64,000 nucleotides of DNA from Aurantibrevibacter litoralis (GTDB lineage Bacteria; Bacteroidota; Bacteroidia; Flavobacteriales; Flavobacteriaceae). The notes under the pieces are model-generated. The model searched no databases, was not told where the DNA came from, and was given only the letters and a program-made list of their open reading frames with translations. How positions within the stretch are numbered: the stretch's first letter is position 1; every line of letters begins with the position of its first letter. A program made the translations under genes and the position numbers. The DNA is taken from the NCBI RefSeq assembly GCF_034651555.1, contig NZ_JAYEEQ010000001.1, positions 248,001-312,000 of the forward strand, read 5' to 3'. Shown here one piece after another: positions 10,088-19,512 of the stretch.

Positions 10088-10549
10088 TTAATGCGCAATT
10101 TCATGGGTGTCGCGAACGCTACTGAAAGTTAAATCTAATAATTTCCACGTATCCCCTTGTTTTTTGTAGACTTCGGTAACGGTAAATTCGGTAGTTACCT
10201 CGTTGCCGCGAACTACGGCCTGTAGCGTAATGCGGTTCCATAAGATCACTGTGGTAGCATCAAAGATTTCTATTACCACATCGTGTATATCGGCATTTTT
10301 ATACCATATGCTTCCGGTTTCTATAATTTCCAGTTCCCGATCTTTCTTCCAAGAGCCACTCATGTGTACAAACCTTGATTTCTCATGAAACAGAGGCTCT
10401 AATTTAGCCACATCCTTATCGGCCATCCATTGCCATTTGTCTTTGGAGAGTTGCATAATTTCTTTTTCCAGAGCGGTCGAATGTGATTGACTCCAGATGA
10501 ATTGTGTTCCCACAACTAAAAAAATAACGGCTAAAATTGAAGATTTCAT
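10088..10549 (-). CDS. exported NTF2-like/SnoaL-like (DUF4440-type) protein
   Basis: Small cone-shaped NTF2-fold protein of about 153 residues. The start is placed at the ATG giving MKSSILAVIF, because that puts the signal peptide (ending WSQS) at the terminus; an ATG four codons upstream (10561) is also possible. Conserved features are WMADKD, FVHMSGSW, ILWNRITLQAVV and VTEVYKKQGDTWKLLDL. The family includes isomerases, hydrolases and non-enzymatic binders, so no reaction can be assigned. It is the first gene of the minus-strand hydrolase/oxidoreductase run and lies 25 bp before its broken paralogue. Confidence 0.7.
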   Translation of the reverse strand: MKSSILAVIFLVVGTQFIWSQSHSTALEKEIMQLSKDKWQWMADKDVAKLEPLFHEKSRFVHMSGSWKKDRELEIIETGSIWYKNADIHDVVIEIFDATTVILWNRITLQAVVRGNEVTTEFTVTEVYKKQGDTWKLLDLTFSSVRDTHEIAH

Positions 10550-10561
10550 AATGTGTGTCAT

Positions 10562-10926
10562 TAATAGTTTTATTCTTATATGGCTACAAATTAGGTAATT
10601 TATAGCCTTGAAAAAGCACCAATCAATAGGTGCCTTAAATCATTCACCCAATCCCCCTTTTTTATCTACGAGTGCATATTTGTTCATTTTATAAGTGCGC
10701 ACATAGGCACCGAATTAGCTGTTTGATGAAAAAAAAGTGGCATCCATAGTGAATACCGTTCATTTGGTTGATTGTATTTGCCATGAATGATTTTAAATCC
10801 TAATTTGCCGTATGGAATATTCAACCTTTTCTATAAGGGTAAAGGTTGATGTTAATAAATGACGATTGCCCCTATCCATGGGTTTCAATCGGTTAAAAGA
10901 AAGCGCTAGCGACTTAATTTTGTTGA
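10562..10926. other. 365-bp divergent intergenic region
   Basis: Separates the minus-strand NTF2/esterase/reductase run from the plus-strand two-component pair. It must hold both promoters. AAATCATTCA near 10637 and its inverse TGAATGATTT near 10784 are spaced about 140 bp apart; nothing else convincing is seen and no gene is supported. Confidence 0.5.
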
Positions 10927-11925
10927 ATGAAGACAGTTACTCGATCAAAATTTTTGGTATACCTCTTTCATATACTTTTCTGGTTGTGTTATGGTGCCAT
11001 TTTGTACGCCTCGCTGAGCAATTGGATAGATTCCCCGGCAGCTGTTTGGAAGGCGGTGATTTCTGATGTGGTCATTTCTTCTGCCATTTCTTACGCAAAC
11101 CTTTTATGGCTTTTGCCAAAACTGTACCGTAGGGGCAAGTACTCGTTGTACATTATTGCTGCTATTACCCTTATGCTGCTCCTGGTATTGCTTCGCGTTT
11201 ATTTTTTAGGCATAAGCCATAGATCCGTTACCTACACCTATTTTATCAGGTCGGTTCCGGTGGTCGGTTTTTATCTGATTACCACAGTCATCTGGTTCTT
11301 TACTACAATGATCGCTGCCCAACAAAGGGAAATTGAACTCCGTAACAATCAGTTGAATTCCGAACTCAAATTTTTAAAACTTCAATTGAGTCCGCATTTT
11401 TTGTTCAATACCTTGAACAATATTTATTCTATGGCGTATTTTAAGGATTCTAATACGGCGCCCGCCATTATGAAACTTTCCGGATTAATGCGGCATATGC
11501 TCCACGACGATCAGGGAAGGTTTATTTCTCTGTCCAAGGAAATCGATTTTATGGAAAATTTTATATCCTTATGGCGGTTAAAGCTAGATGAAAAACCCAA
11601 TATTGTTTTTGAACATGAAGGGGTTCATGAAGGACACCGTATTGCCCATTTAATTTTTCTGGTTTTTCTTGAAAATGCCTTTAAACACGGAAATACCATG
11701 AACGGCAATATCCAAATAAAACTGAACGTAACTAAAGAGGATATACTTCATTTTTATTTAAAGAACGATATTCTTGAGGTTCGCAATACCTTAGAGGAGA
11801 AAAGTGGCGTAGGATTAGCCAATGTTAAAAAACGACTTGAACTCATTTATCCCCATAAACACACTTTGCGCTTAAATCGAGAATCAGATTATTTTGAGGT
11901 ACATGTAACCATCGACTTAAAATGA
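10927..11925 (+). CDS. LytS/YehU-type membrane sensor histidine kinase
   Basis: Histidine kinase of the His_kinase (PF06580) type, 332 aa. About four membrane segments occupy residues 8-135 (for example FLVYLFHILFWLCYGAIL and LYIIAAITLMLLLVLLRVYF). The phospho-acceptor His157 lies in LQLSPHFLFNTLNN, and an ATPase domain follows with an N-box-like FLENAFKHG and G-box GVGLANVKKRL. There is no extracellular sensor domain, so the membrane segments themselves or a partner may sense the signal. It overlaps the response regulator gene by 4 bp (ATGA), so the two are translationally coupled. It diverges from the esterase/oxidoreductase cluster and may control it (inference). Confidence 0.88.
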   Translation: MKTVTRSKFLVYLFHILFWLCYGAILYASLSNWIDSPAAVWKAVISDVVISSAISYANLLWLLPKLYRRGKYSLYIIAAITLMLLLVLLRVYFLGISHRSVTYTYFIRSVPVVGFYLITTVIWFFTTMIAAQQREIELRNNQLNSELKFLKLQLSPHFLFNTLNNIYSMAYFKDSNTAPAIMKLSGLMRHMLHDDQGRFISLSKEIDFMENFISLWRLKLDEKPNIVFEHEGVHEGHRIAHLIFLVFLENAFKHGNTMNGNIQIKLNVTKEDILHFYLKNDILEVRNTLEEKSGVGLANVKKRLELIYPHKHTLRLNRESDYFEVHVTIDLK

Positions 11926-12629
11926 AGTACAGCTGTTTAATTGCCGACGATGAACCGCCCGCACGGAAGCTACTGGCAGACTATGTGTCCCGAATAGGAA
12001 ATTTGGAACTCGCAGGGGTTTGCACAAATGGTGCGGAAACCATTCGCTTTCTTAAGGAAAACAGTGTGGATATTTTACTCCTTGATATTCGAATGCCCTT
12101 GTTAACCGGGATAGAGCTGCTGAATAACCTGCCGGAAAGACCCATAACGATTCTTATTACGGCCTACGAAGCGTATGCCGTAAAAGGTTATGAGTTGGAT
12201 GTCATTGATTATCTCGTAAAACCAGTGCCTTTTGAGCGATTTAAGAAAGCCATAGATAAGGCCATAGACTATCTTTCCGTTCAGGTTAAAGCGCAGGAAA
12301 AGGATGAAAAATATGATTATTTCTTCATTAAAACCGATACCCGGATTGTAAAATTTTTGTTTTCGGAAGTGCTCGTTATAGAAGCTCAAAGAGAGTATAT
12401 CAAAATCATATCCCACACTAAGAAAGTAATGTCGTTGGTATCCCTAACCAGTATTGCCAATGCCTTGCCACCGGATTTTGTGCGTATACATAGGTCGTAT
12501 ATCATTAACATGCGCCACTTAGATGAGGTACATGCCAACGAAGTGGTTATTGGTAGAGAAACCTACCCCATAAGCCGAAACTTTAGGGATGCCTTTTTTG
12601 CCAAACTCGGAGATCGAAAATTGTTGTAA
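11922..12629 (+). CDS. LytTR-family response regulator
   Basis: DNA-binding response regulator (235 aa). The receiver domain spans residues 1-120 with acidic pocket D9/D10, phospho-acceptor D55 (ILLLDIRMP), a Thr/Ser-position residue in ILITAY and Lys in DYLVKP. A LytTR DNA-binding domain spans about residues 130-232 (VLVIEAQREYIKI, DFVRIHRSYIINM). Partner of the kinase with which it shares the ATGA overlap. LytTR proteins bind paired imperfect direct repeats; no such target could be picked out by eye in the adjacent intergenic region. Confidence 0.9.
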   Translation: MKYSCLIADDEPPARKLLADYVSRIGNLELAGVCTNGAETIRFLKENSVDILLLDIRMPLLTGIELLNNLPERPITILITAYEAYAVKGYELDVIDYLVKPVPFERFKKAIDKAIDYLSVQVKAQEKDEKYDYFFIKTDTRIVKFLFSEVLVIEAQREYIKIISHTKKVMSLVSLTSIANALPPDFVRIHRSYIINMRHLDEVHANEVVIGRETYPISRNFRDAFFAKLGDRKLL

Positions 12630-12796
12630 TTTTAGCCAAGAATGGAGTCAATATTTATTAGTAAATGAAAATGCTAAGTTATGTGCTTCTTGGGGGTAGC
12701 TAGGTTTCATCAAAAAATGGCTTATCCATTTATCCGCATGGATTGTGATTTAGATTTCACCATAAAAAGCATTTAATTTATTGAAATATGTAGCAT

Positions 12797-13348
12797 ATGG
12801 AAACCCTTAAAAAATTGCTTTCCGGAGGAATTATCAAAAAAGATGACCCGGTGATGCGGGAAGCCTGGAAGGTGGTTTTAGAAACCCAAAAACTTGTACC
12901 TGCGCTAAATGTTTCTACGGATATCCAAATGATGCGAGCGCGTTTAAGTGAAATTATAGGGAGTCCAATTCATAAAAGCACTACGGTGTTTATACCTTTT
13001 TATACCAACTTTGGAAAACACACACGTTTAGGCAAAAATGTGTTTATCAATCACGCATGCAGTTTTTTGGATATGGGCGGCATTATCATTGAAGACGATG
13101 TGTTGATTGGTCCTAAAGTAAATTTGATTACCGAAAACCATCCAATAGACCCCACACAGCGGAAACACCTGGATCTAAAATCGATTCTCATAAAACGCAA
13201 TGCCTGGATTGGTGCTGCCGCCACAATCTTACCCGGTGTTATCGTGGGTGAAAATGCCATTGTGGCTGCGGGTGCTGTAGTGCATAAAGACGTTCCGGAC
13301 AATTGTATTGTGGGGGGTGTTCCTGCCAAAGTACTTCGCAAAATTTAA
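12797..13348 (+). CDS. left-handed beta-helix acyltransferase (maltose O-acetyltransferase-like)
   Basis: Acyl-CoA-dependent O-acetyltransferase of the LbH/hexapeptide-repeat family, 183 aa. The N-terminal helical region (residues 1-60) resembles the Mac domain of sugar O-acetyltransferases; the C-terminal half has hexapeptide turns (GVIVGENAIVAAGAVV) and the typical ending CIVGGVPAKVLRKI. The active-site His is likely in ITENHPIDP. It probably acts as a trimer on a sugar or other small acceptor. It stands alone with 167 bp upstream and is followed after 25 bp by the monooxygenase-like gene. Confidence 0.8.
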   Translation: METLKKLLSGGIIKKDDPVMREAWKVVLETQKLVPALNVSTDIQMMRARLSEIIGSPIHKSTTVFIPFYTNFGKHTRLGKNVFINHACSFLDMGGIIIEDDVLIGPKVNLITENHPIDPTQRKHLDLKSILIKRNAWIGAAATILPGVIVGENAIVAAGAVVHKDVPDNCIVGGVPAKVLRKI

Positions 13349-13373
13349 AAAGTGTACCAAAACATAGAAACAG

Positions 13374-13763
13374 ATGAAATCTTTTAAAACGCTAATTCTT
13401 CTACTGCTTATCCAATTCGCCTTACATAGTGCTAAGGCACAAGAGAAGGAACAACTGGTTCGGTTAGCCAAATTGGTTATTGATTCGGTGCAATTGGAAG
13501 ATTATAAGGTTTTTCTAAAAGAAGAGATAGAAACCTCGTTACGAGTAGAACCGGGCGTACTGACACTATATGCGGTTTCGGAAAAGGAAAGACCCAACTA
13601 CATTACCATTTTGGAAATTTATCAGGATATGGACGCCTACAAAGCCCATATACAAACCCCACACTTCCTAAAGTACAAAAATGGTACGCTTCATATGGTG
13701 CAATCGCTGGAACTTGTGGAAACGGTTCCGCTATTGCCATTAAAAGGGAATTATCCGAGATGA
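13374..13763 (+). CDS. exported antibiotic-biosynthesis-monooxygenase (ABM)-domain protein
   Basis: A 129-aa protein with a signal peptide (MKSFKTLILLLLIQFALHSAKAQ) and a single ABM/quinol-monooxygenase-like domain: LAKLVIDSVQLEDYKVFL, an RVEPGVLTLYAV strand, ITILEIYQDMDAYKAHIQTPHF and a final strand. The TPHF segment is typical of YgiN-like proteins. Cofactor-free oxidation of quinols is known in the family, but many members have no known reaction. It follows the acyltransferase closely and may share its transcript. Confidence 0.75.
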   Translation: MKSFKTLILLLLIQFALHSAKAQEKEQLVRLAKLVIDSVQLEDYKVFLKEEIETSLRVEPGVLTLYAVSEKERPNYITILEIYQDMDAYKAHIQTPHFLKYKNGTLHMVQSLELVETVPLLPLKGNYPR

Positions 13764-13872
13764 TTTAGGAAATGTTTGAAAACAAAAATCTATAAGGGTC
13801 AAAAAAATGCCTAATAATGAGAACCTTACTCCAAATAATTCCTCGAAAGCACTGCTACTGGTAATTCTTTTG

Positions 13873-14071
13873 AATAAAAAATTTCTTGAAACTGACTATC
13901 CCCGAGGCAAGCCATAGGGGTATTTCGCCAGTTTCATTTTGGCCTTTGGGCCAAAAACCGAAATTTTGTATTTCACCTCACCCGGAACTGCAAAAAGACA
14001 GTTCCGACCTCTCCAAAGGAGAGGTAAATAGGAAACCCCGACCCAAGGGTCGGGGAATCTTTAGATTGAAT
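13873..14071 (+). repeat. multi-hairpin dispersed repeat, copy A
   Basis: About 200 bp with at least four consecutive hairpins: TTTTGGCC/GGCCAAAA, GGAACTG/CAGTTCC, ACCTCTCC/GGAGAGGT and CCCCGACCC/GGGTCGGGG. The same element lies inverted at 34703-34917. Two double substitutions in the third stem preserve pairing between the copies. The first 30 bp recur exactly, inverted, at 27764-27793. It fills most of the 321-bp gap after the ABM gene; no gene is supported inside it. Confidence 0.85.
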
Positions 14072-14084
14072 CTACAGCACTAAT

Positions 14085-14498
14085 TTACACATCCGTTACC
14101 ACATCAAAGCCTTTGAAACTTCCCACAATGGCAAGTCCGGTTATTTTGTTCGCTATGCCTTTCTTTTTGATTTTTCCTGCAATCTGGTTTAAGGTGGAAC
14201 CACTGCCGACAGCTTCATCTAATAATAAGAGGTGCTTATAACCTACTGTTTTTGTTACGGCAAAAGTATTTTCTGCGTTATATATCCTTTCCTCAAGTTT
14301 GTGTAGTGATTTTTGAGGGATAGGAATAATTCCTGAAATTTTTTGAATATTGATTTTTGGCAAGTTGATCTTCAAATGGGTTTCCAAATATTTCATCAGC
14401 TGGAGTTCAGGTCTAATGGTTGGTGGCACAAACCCTACCGCGTCAAATTTATTACTGTTCAACAAAGCCTCTAATTTTGGTTGTAGCTCATTTACCAA
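14085..14498 (-). pseudogene. phosphoribosyltransferase-like fragment (ComF-like C-terminal part)
   Basis: A 137-aa open frame with a PRPP-binding-loop-like segment (LLLLDEAVGSGSTLNQIA, residues about 89-106) preceded by a region resembling the middle of ComF-type proteins (FDAVGFVPP, IPQKSLHKLEERIYNAENTF). Usual PRTase loops are VDDVxTTG; here the two acidic residues are replaced by DE and the Thr by GS. The only start is TTG just after an in-frame TGA, and the N-terminal half of the family is missing, so this is probably a truncated remnant. Its start abuts an inverted repeat (14504-14542) that may mark the breakpoint. Confidence 0.5.
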
Positions 14499-14503
14499 CA
14501 GTC

Positions 14504-14542
14504 AATTCTTTTGACTCTTTACTATCAATAGTCAAAAGAATT
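14504..14542. repeat. 13-bp perfect inverted repeat beside the truncated phosphoribosyltransferase
   Basis: AATTCTTTTGACT at 14504-14516 and its exact complement AGTCAAAAGAATT at 14530-14542, with a 13-nt loop. There is no T-run typical of a terminator. It lies at the point where the coding frame of the fragment begins, so it could be an end of a lost insertion. Confidence 0.7.
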
Positions 14543-14907
14543 TATACGTAATAAACCTACCAAACTAAATACCTTAAGCACATTAGATAATAAATGTAGT
14601 CGCATCCTATAAAGCTTAGGCATTTTTAGTATAAAGTATACCAATATACCAAACTTCAAACCAATACGTACAAAAATCAAATAATTGAGTGATTGGCTGT
14701 TTTCTTCGTTAGCATATGCACAATGCAAAATACAACGAAATAGCTTCAACGGACTGCGCTTAACCGAGGTTAATAACTCCTTACAACTAACCTTTACCAC
14801 AAGCGGATGTTTTTATAATTTTATACAGTTTTTAAGGAGGAAGTACGAACAACTATCAACCGACAACCGAGAACCAACAACCATCAACCAACAACGAATA
14901 ACGAAAC
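14543..14907. other. intergenic stretch upstream of dnaE
   Basis: No supported gene. The last 60 bp before the dnaE ATG are low-complexity AAC-rich sequence (repeats of the type CAACCGACAACCGAGAACC). Otherwise nothing recognisable. Confidence 0.5.
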
Positions 14908-17900
14908 ATGTACCTAATTTTTGATACAGAGACTACCGGGCTCCCCAAACGATGGGATGCGCCAATAACCGATACCGATAACTGGCCCCGTTGCATACAA
15001 ATTGCGTGGCAATTGCACGATGCTATGGGGGTTTTGGTAGAACATCAGGACTACCTTATTCGGCCCGACGGATTTAATATTCCTTATGACGCCGAAAAAA
15101 TTCATGGAATCTCTACAGCGCTGGCCGAAAAAGAAGGGGTACCCTTGGCTGAGGTCTTGGAAAAATTTAATCTTGCGCTCTCCAAGGCAACATTTATAGT
15201 AGGCCAGAATGTAGGTTTCGATGTCAACATTATGGGGGCTGAGTTTCACCGACTTCAAGTAGCCAACCCCTTGCAAGCCTTGCCGGTATTGGATACCTGT
15301 ACCGAGGAAACAGCTTTGCTCTGCCAACTTCAGGGAGGTCGTGGCGGAAAATTTAAGCTGCCTACCCTTACCGAATTGCACCACTACCTTTTTAAAGAAC
15401 CTTTTAATGAGGCCCATAATGCCACGGCAGACGTTGAAGCAACTACGCGTTGTTTTCTAGAGCTGCTGCGCCGTGAGCACTATTCCAAAGAAATTCTGGA
15501 TGTTCCATCGGATTATTTTGAAAAATTCTCGATGGCCAATCCACAAGAAATTCAGCCTATCGGTCTAAAGCACATCAATCTAAAAAAAGCGTCAAAAAAA
15601 ATTGCAGACGCCCTTTGGCAAAAAGATACCGGCATTTCTAAAGCCGAAATAAAAGCGAATATTGCCAATTTAGAAGAGGCTTCCTTTGTGCACTTACACA
15701 ATCATTCTCAATTTTCCGTCTTGCAGTCTACCATTAATATTAAGGATTTGGTGCAGGCTACTGCTAAAAACAGGATGCCTGCGGTTGCCCTAACCGACCA
15801 TGCCAATATGATGGGGGCTTTTCATTTTGTAAAGGAAATAAAAGCACATAACAGTGGTGTTAAAGAGCGCAATAAGACCCTTATCGAAAAAGGGGAACAA
15901 CCCACAGAGCAAGAAATAAAACCGATCATTGGCTGCGAATTTTTTGTTTGCGAAGACCGCCTTAATAAAAACAGTAAGGATAACGGCTACCAAATAGTCC
16001 TGCTGGCCAAAAATAAAAAAGGGTATCAAAACCTTTGTAAAATGTCCTCTATCGCCTACACAGAAGGCTTTTACTACGTTCCTAGAATTGACCGCCAAAC
16101 GATAGCAAAATACAAGGAAGACATTATTGTACTCACCGGAAATTTATATGGGGAAGTCCCGGGAAAAGTATTAAATGTAGGAGAGAAGCAGGCCGAAGAA
16201 GCCTTATTGTGGTGGAAAACACAATTTGGGGACGACCTATACATAGAACTGATTCGTCACGGACAGGAAGATGAAGACCGCGTAAATCAGGTGTTAATCG
16301 CGTTTGCACAACAACATGGCGTAAAACTGGTAGCTACCAACAATACGTATTACTGCAGTAAGGTAGATGCCGATGCGCATGATGTGCTTTTATGCGTAAA
16401 AGATGGAGAAAAACAAGCCACACCCATAGGCAGAGGTCGCGGATATCGCTATGGCTTACCCAACCAAGAATACTATTTTAAATCTCCGGAGGAGATGAAG
16501 GCGTTGTTTAAGGATGTTCCGGAAGCCATATTTAATATTCAGGAAATTACCGATAAAATAGAGGCGTATGAATTAGCTCGCGAAGTCCTTTTGCCCAAAT
16601 TTGATATTCCAGACGAATTTAAAGTACCTGATGATGCTACAGATGGGGGAAAAAGAGGGGAAAATGCCTATTTGAGGCACATTACCTACGAAGGAGCAAA
16701 AAACAGATATCCGGAACTCACCCCCGAAATCCGGGAACGGATTGATTTTGAATTACAGACCATCGAAAATTCGGGCTATCCGGGGTATTTTTTAATTGTG
16801 GAAGATTTTATACGCGAAGCACGAAATATGGATGTTTCCGTAGGTCCCGGAAGAGGATCGGCAGCGGGGTCGGTAGTGGCCTACTGTCTTAAAATCACGA
16901 ATATAGACCCTTTAAAATACGATTTGCTTTTTGAGCGTTTCCTAAATCCGGATCGGGTGTCCATGCCCGATATTGATATCGATTTTGATGACGAAGGCAG
17001 AGGACGTGTTATGGACTATGTCATTAAAAAGTACGGGGCCAATCAGGTAGCACAAATTATTACCTACGGCACCATGGCCGCAAAATCATCCATTCGAGAT
17101 ACGGCCAGAGTTTTGGATCTTCCTCTAAATGATGCCGATCGCATTGCCAAGCTTATTCCCACCATGTCTAAACTAGACAAAATTTTTGGAGTAGATGAGG
17201 GCGAATTAAAAAAGAAGTTTCGAAGTGATGATTTTGAAAAGGTAAACCAACTTTTGAATATCGCCGAAGGTGACGATTTGGAAGGTCGTACCCTGCAAAT
17301 GGCACGGGTTCTTGAAGGTTCCCTTCGCAACACCGGAATTCACGCCTGTGGCGTTATTATAACCCCAAGCGACATTACCGATTTTGTGCCAGTGGCCACC
17401 GCCAAAGATTCTGATCTTTATGTAACCCAGTTCGATAACTCAGTGGTGGAAAGTGCCGGTCTTCTAAAAATGGACTTTCTGGGATTAAAAACGCTCACCT
17501 TAATTAAGGATACTGTAAAAATTGTAAAAGCCCGATTAAACATCGATTTGGTGCCCGACGATTTTCCGTTAGATGATGAAAAGACCTATGCCCTATTTCA
17601 AAAAGGAGATACCGTAGGAATATTTCAGTACGAATCGCCCGGAATGCAAAAGCACCTAAAAGATTTAAAACCATCTGTTTTTGATGATCTTATTGCCATG
17701 AATGCCCTCTACCGCCCCGGGCCTATGGAATATATTCCCAGTTTTATTGCCAGGAAAAACGGCATGGAAAGCATAACCTATGATTTGCCCGAAATGGAAG
17801 AATACCTGAAGGAAACCTACGGTATTACGGTGTACCAAGAACAGGTAATGCTTTTATCTCAAAAACTGGCCGGTTTTTCTAAAGGTGATGCCGATGTGCT

Positions 17901-19290
17901 ACGAAAAGCTATGGGAAAAAAAATATTTGCACTGCTTCAAAAATTAAAACCTCAGTTTTTGGATGGGGGTGAAAAAAACGGTCATCCCAGAACAATTCTA
18001 GAGAAAATATGGAAAGATTGGGAAGCTTTCGCATCCTATGCCTTTAACAAAAGTCACTCTACCTGTTACGCCTATATTGCATACCAAACGGCCTATTTAA
18101 AAGCACATTATCCGGCAGAGTATATGGCTGCGGTATTAAGTAATAACATGAACGACATAAAGCAAGTATCTTTCTTTATGGAAGAGTGTAAACGTATGGG
18201 CTTACAAGTTTTAGGGCCGGATGTTAACGAATCCTTCTACAAATTTGCTGTAAATAAAGCGTATGCCATTCGTTTTGGAATGGGTGCTGTAAAAGGGGTA
18301 GGACGGGCAGCCGTAGAAACGATTGTAGCACACCGAAAGAAACAAGGGTCTTATAAATCTGTTTTTGATTTAGCCAAACGTATAGACCTCCGTGCGGCTA
18401 ACAAAAAAGCGTTCGAAAATTTAGCCGTTGCAGGTGGTTTCGACTCCTTTAAACCTACCCATAGAGCACAGTATTTTCACGATGACGGAGACGGTATTAC
18501 CTTTTTGGAGAAGGCCATAAAATACGGTGCCAAATATCAGGAAAATGAAAATTCTAGTCAGGTAAGTCTTTTTGGAGATAGCAGTGAGGTGCAAATTGCA
18601 GAACCGGTGGTTCCTCCTTGCACGAAATGGGGTACCATGGAAAAGCTAAGACGGGAAAAAGAAGTGGTGGGTATTTATATTTCCGGACATCCTTTAGACG
18701 ATTTTAAAACTGAAATAAACGCCTTTTGTAATGCAGGAGTGGCCGCATGTACGGCATTAGAAAACCACATCAACAAAGAACTCACTTTTGCGGGCGTCGT
18801 TTCCGATGTACAGCATAGAACGTCTAAGAATGGCAAAGGTTGGGCTTCTTTCACCTTGGAAGACTATACAGACAGCTTTGAGTTTCGCATTTTTGGAGAA
18901 GAATATTTAAAATACCGACATTTTTTAATGATTAATGCCTTTGTCTATTGTAAGGTCTTTGTTCAGGAAGGATGGATCAACAAAGAAACCGGTAAAAGGG
19001 GCGAACCACGTTTAAAGTTCACGCATGTAATGTTGCTACAGGATGTCATGCAAACCTATGCCCGGAAGTTGACGATTAATTTCGATATTAATCAGCTTCA
19101 AGAAGAACGCGTGCATCAATTAAAGAAAACGTTAACGGCGCACAAAGGAGAACATTTGTTGCATTTTTCGATCTTCGAAAAACAGCAAAAAATTAAAGTC
19201 AATTTAGCAAGTAGAAAACAAAAAGTGGAAATTAGTAGCAGCCTATTGGCGGCCTTAGAAGCAGAAGAAGTACATTATAAATTAAACTAA
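14908..19290 (+). CDS. dnaE: DNA polymerase III alpha subunit with fused N-terminal DnaQ-type exonuclease
   Basis: Replicative DNA polymerase of 1460 aa. Residues 1-190 form a DEDD-type 3'-5' exonuclease (D6 and E8 in FDTETTG, later NVGFDVN and HNATADVEAT) that supplies proofreading normally given by separate DnaQ. The PHP domain starts near residue 260 (HLHNHSQF; His262, 264, 266), the polymerase core carries catalytic aspartates D688 and D690 in MPDIDIDF, and the C-terminus holds the helix-hairpin-helix and OB-fold regions (LTFAGVVSDVQHRTSKNGKGWA). The start is supported by the exonuclease motif lying right at the N-terminus. It is a core replication gene with no sign of transfer. Confidence 0.95.
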   Translation: MYLIFDTETTGLPKRWDAPITDTDNWPRCIQIAWQLHDAMGVLVEHQDYLIRPDGFNIPYDAEKIHGISTALAEKEGVPLAEVLEKFNLALSKATFIVGQNVGFDVNIMGAEFHRLQVANPLQALPVLDTCTEETALLCQLQGGRGGKFKLPTLTELHHYLFKEPFNEAHNATADVEATTRCFLELLRREHYSKEILDVPSDYFEKFSMANPQEIQPIGLKHINLKKASKKIADALWQKDTGISKAEIKANIANLEEASFVHLHNHSQFSVLQSTINIKDLVQATAKNRMPAVALTDHANMMGAFHFVKEIKAHNSGVKERNKTLIEKGEQPTEQEIKPIIGCEFFVCEDRLNKNSKDNGYQIVLLAKNKKGYQNLCKMSSIAYTEGFYYVPRIDRQTIAKYKEDIIVLTGNLYGEVPGKVLNVGEKQAEEALLWWKTQFGDDLYIELIRHGQEDEDRVNQVLIAFAQQHGVKLVATNNTYYCSKVDADAHDVLLCVKDGEKQATPIGRGRGYRYGLPNQEYYFKSPEEMKALFKDVPEAIFNIQEITDKIEAYELAREVLLPKFDIPDEFKVPDDATDGGKRGENAYLRHITYEGAKNRYPELTPEIRERIDFELQTIENSGYPGYFLIVEDFIREARNMDVSVGPGRGSAAGSVVAYCLKITNIDPLKYDLLFERFLNPDRVSMPDIDIDFDDEGRGRVMDYVIKKYGANQVAQIITYGTMAAKSSIRDTARVLDLPLNDADRIAKLIPTMSKLDKIFGVDEGELKKKFRSDDFEKVNQLLNIAEGDDLEGRTLQMARVLEGSLRNTGIHACGVIITPSDITDFVPVATAKDSDLYVTQFDNSVVESAGLLKMDFLGLKTLTLIKDTVKIVKARLNIDLVPDDFPLDDEKTYALFQKGDTVGIFQYESPGMQKHLKDLKPSVFDDLIAMNALYRPGPMEYIPSFIARKNGMESITYDLPEMEEYLKETYGITVYQEQVMLLSQKLAGFSKGDADVLRKAMGKKIFALLQKLKPQFLDGGEKNGHPRTILEKIWKDWEAFASYAFNKSHSTCYAYIAYQTAYLKAHYPAEYMAAVLSNNMNDIKQVSFFMEECKRMGLQVLGPDVNESFYKFAVNKAYAIRFGMGAVKGVGRAAVETIVAHRKKQGSYKSVFDLAKRIDLRAANKKAFENLAVAGGFDSFKPTHRAQYFHDDGDGITFLEKAIKYGAKYQENENSSQVSLFGDSSEVQIAEPVVPPCTKWGTMEKLRREKEVVGIYISGHPLDDFKTEINAFCNAGVAACTALENHINKELTFAGVVSDVQHRTSKNGKGWASFTLEDYTDSFEFRIFGEEYLKYRHFLMINAFVYCKVFVQEGWINKETGKRGEPRLKFTHVMLLQDVMQTYARKLTINFDINQLQEERVHQLKKTLTAHKGEHLLHFSIFEKQQKIKVNLASRKQKVEISSSLLAALEAEEVHYKLN

Positions 19291-19512
19291 GAAGTAGTAA
19301 TTCTTGTACAGTAAAGGGGATTGAGGGGCATAAAAAAGGCACTGCCTAAAAGAGGTCTTAGAGGCGTATAAAAGAGCTTAAAACCCTTTCAAGGGGGCGC
19401 ACTCTTAAAGATATAAAGTTTATCAATAAAGCCATAAGGAAAAGGAATTTACCCATAGTAAGGAAAACGAAAAATAAATGACTAAATTTACACAATTAAT
19501 AAATACATAGAT

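Noticed and set aside
10637..10793. AAATCATTCA and TGAATGATTT as a regulatory palindrome
   Set aside because: The arms are 10 bp and about 140 bp apart in AT-rich sequence, easily chance; not the direct-repeat pattern expected for LytTR sites.
14847..14907. AAC-rich low-complexity stretch before dnaE as a repeat array or leader peptide
   Set aside because: Units are irregular and too short; no consistent period or open frame is supported.
14525..14924. Open frames on both strands in the gap upstream of dnaE (14525-14800 minus, 14685-14924 plus)
   Set aside because: No recognisable domain, poor composition, and one runs into the dnaE start; treated as non-coding.
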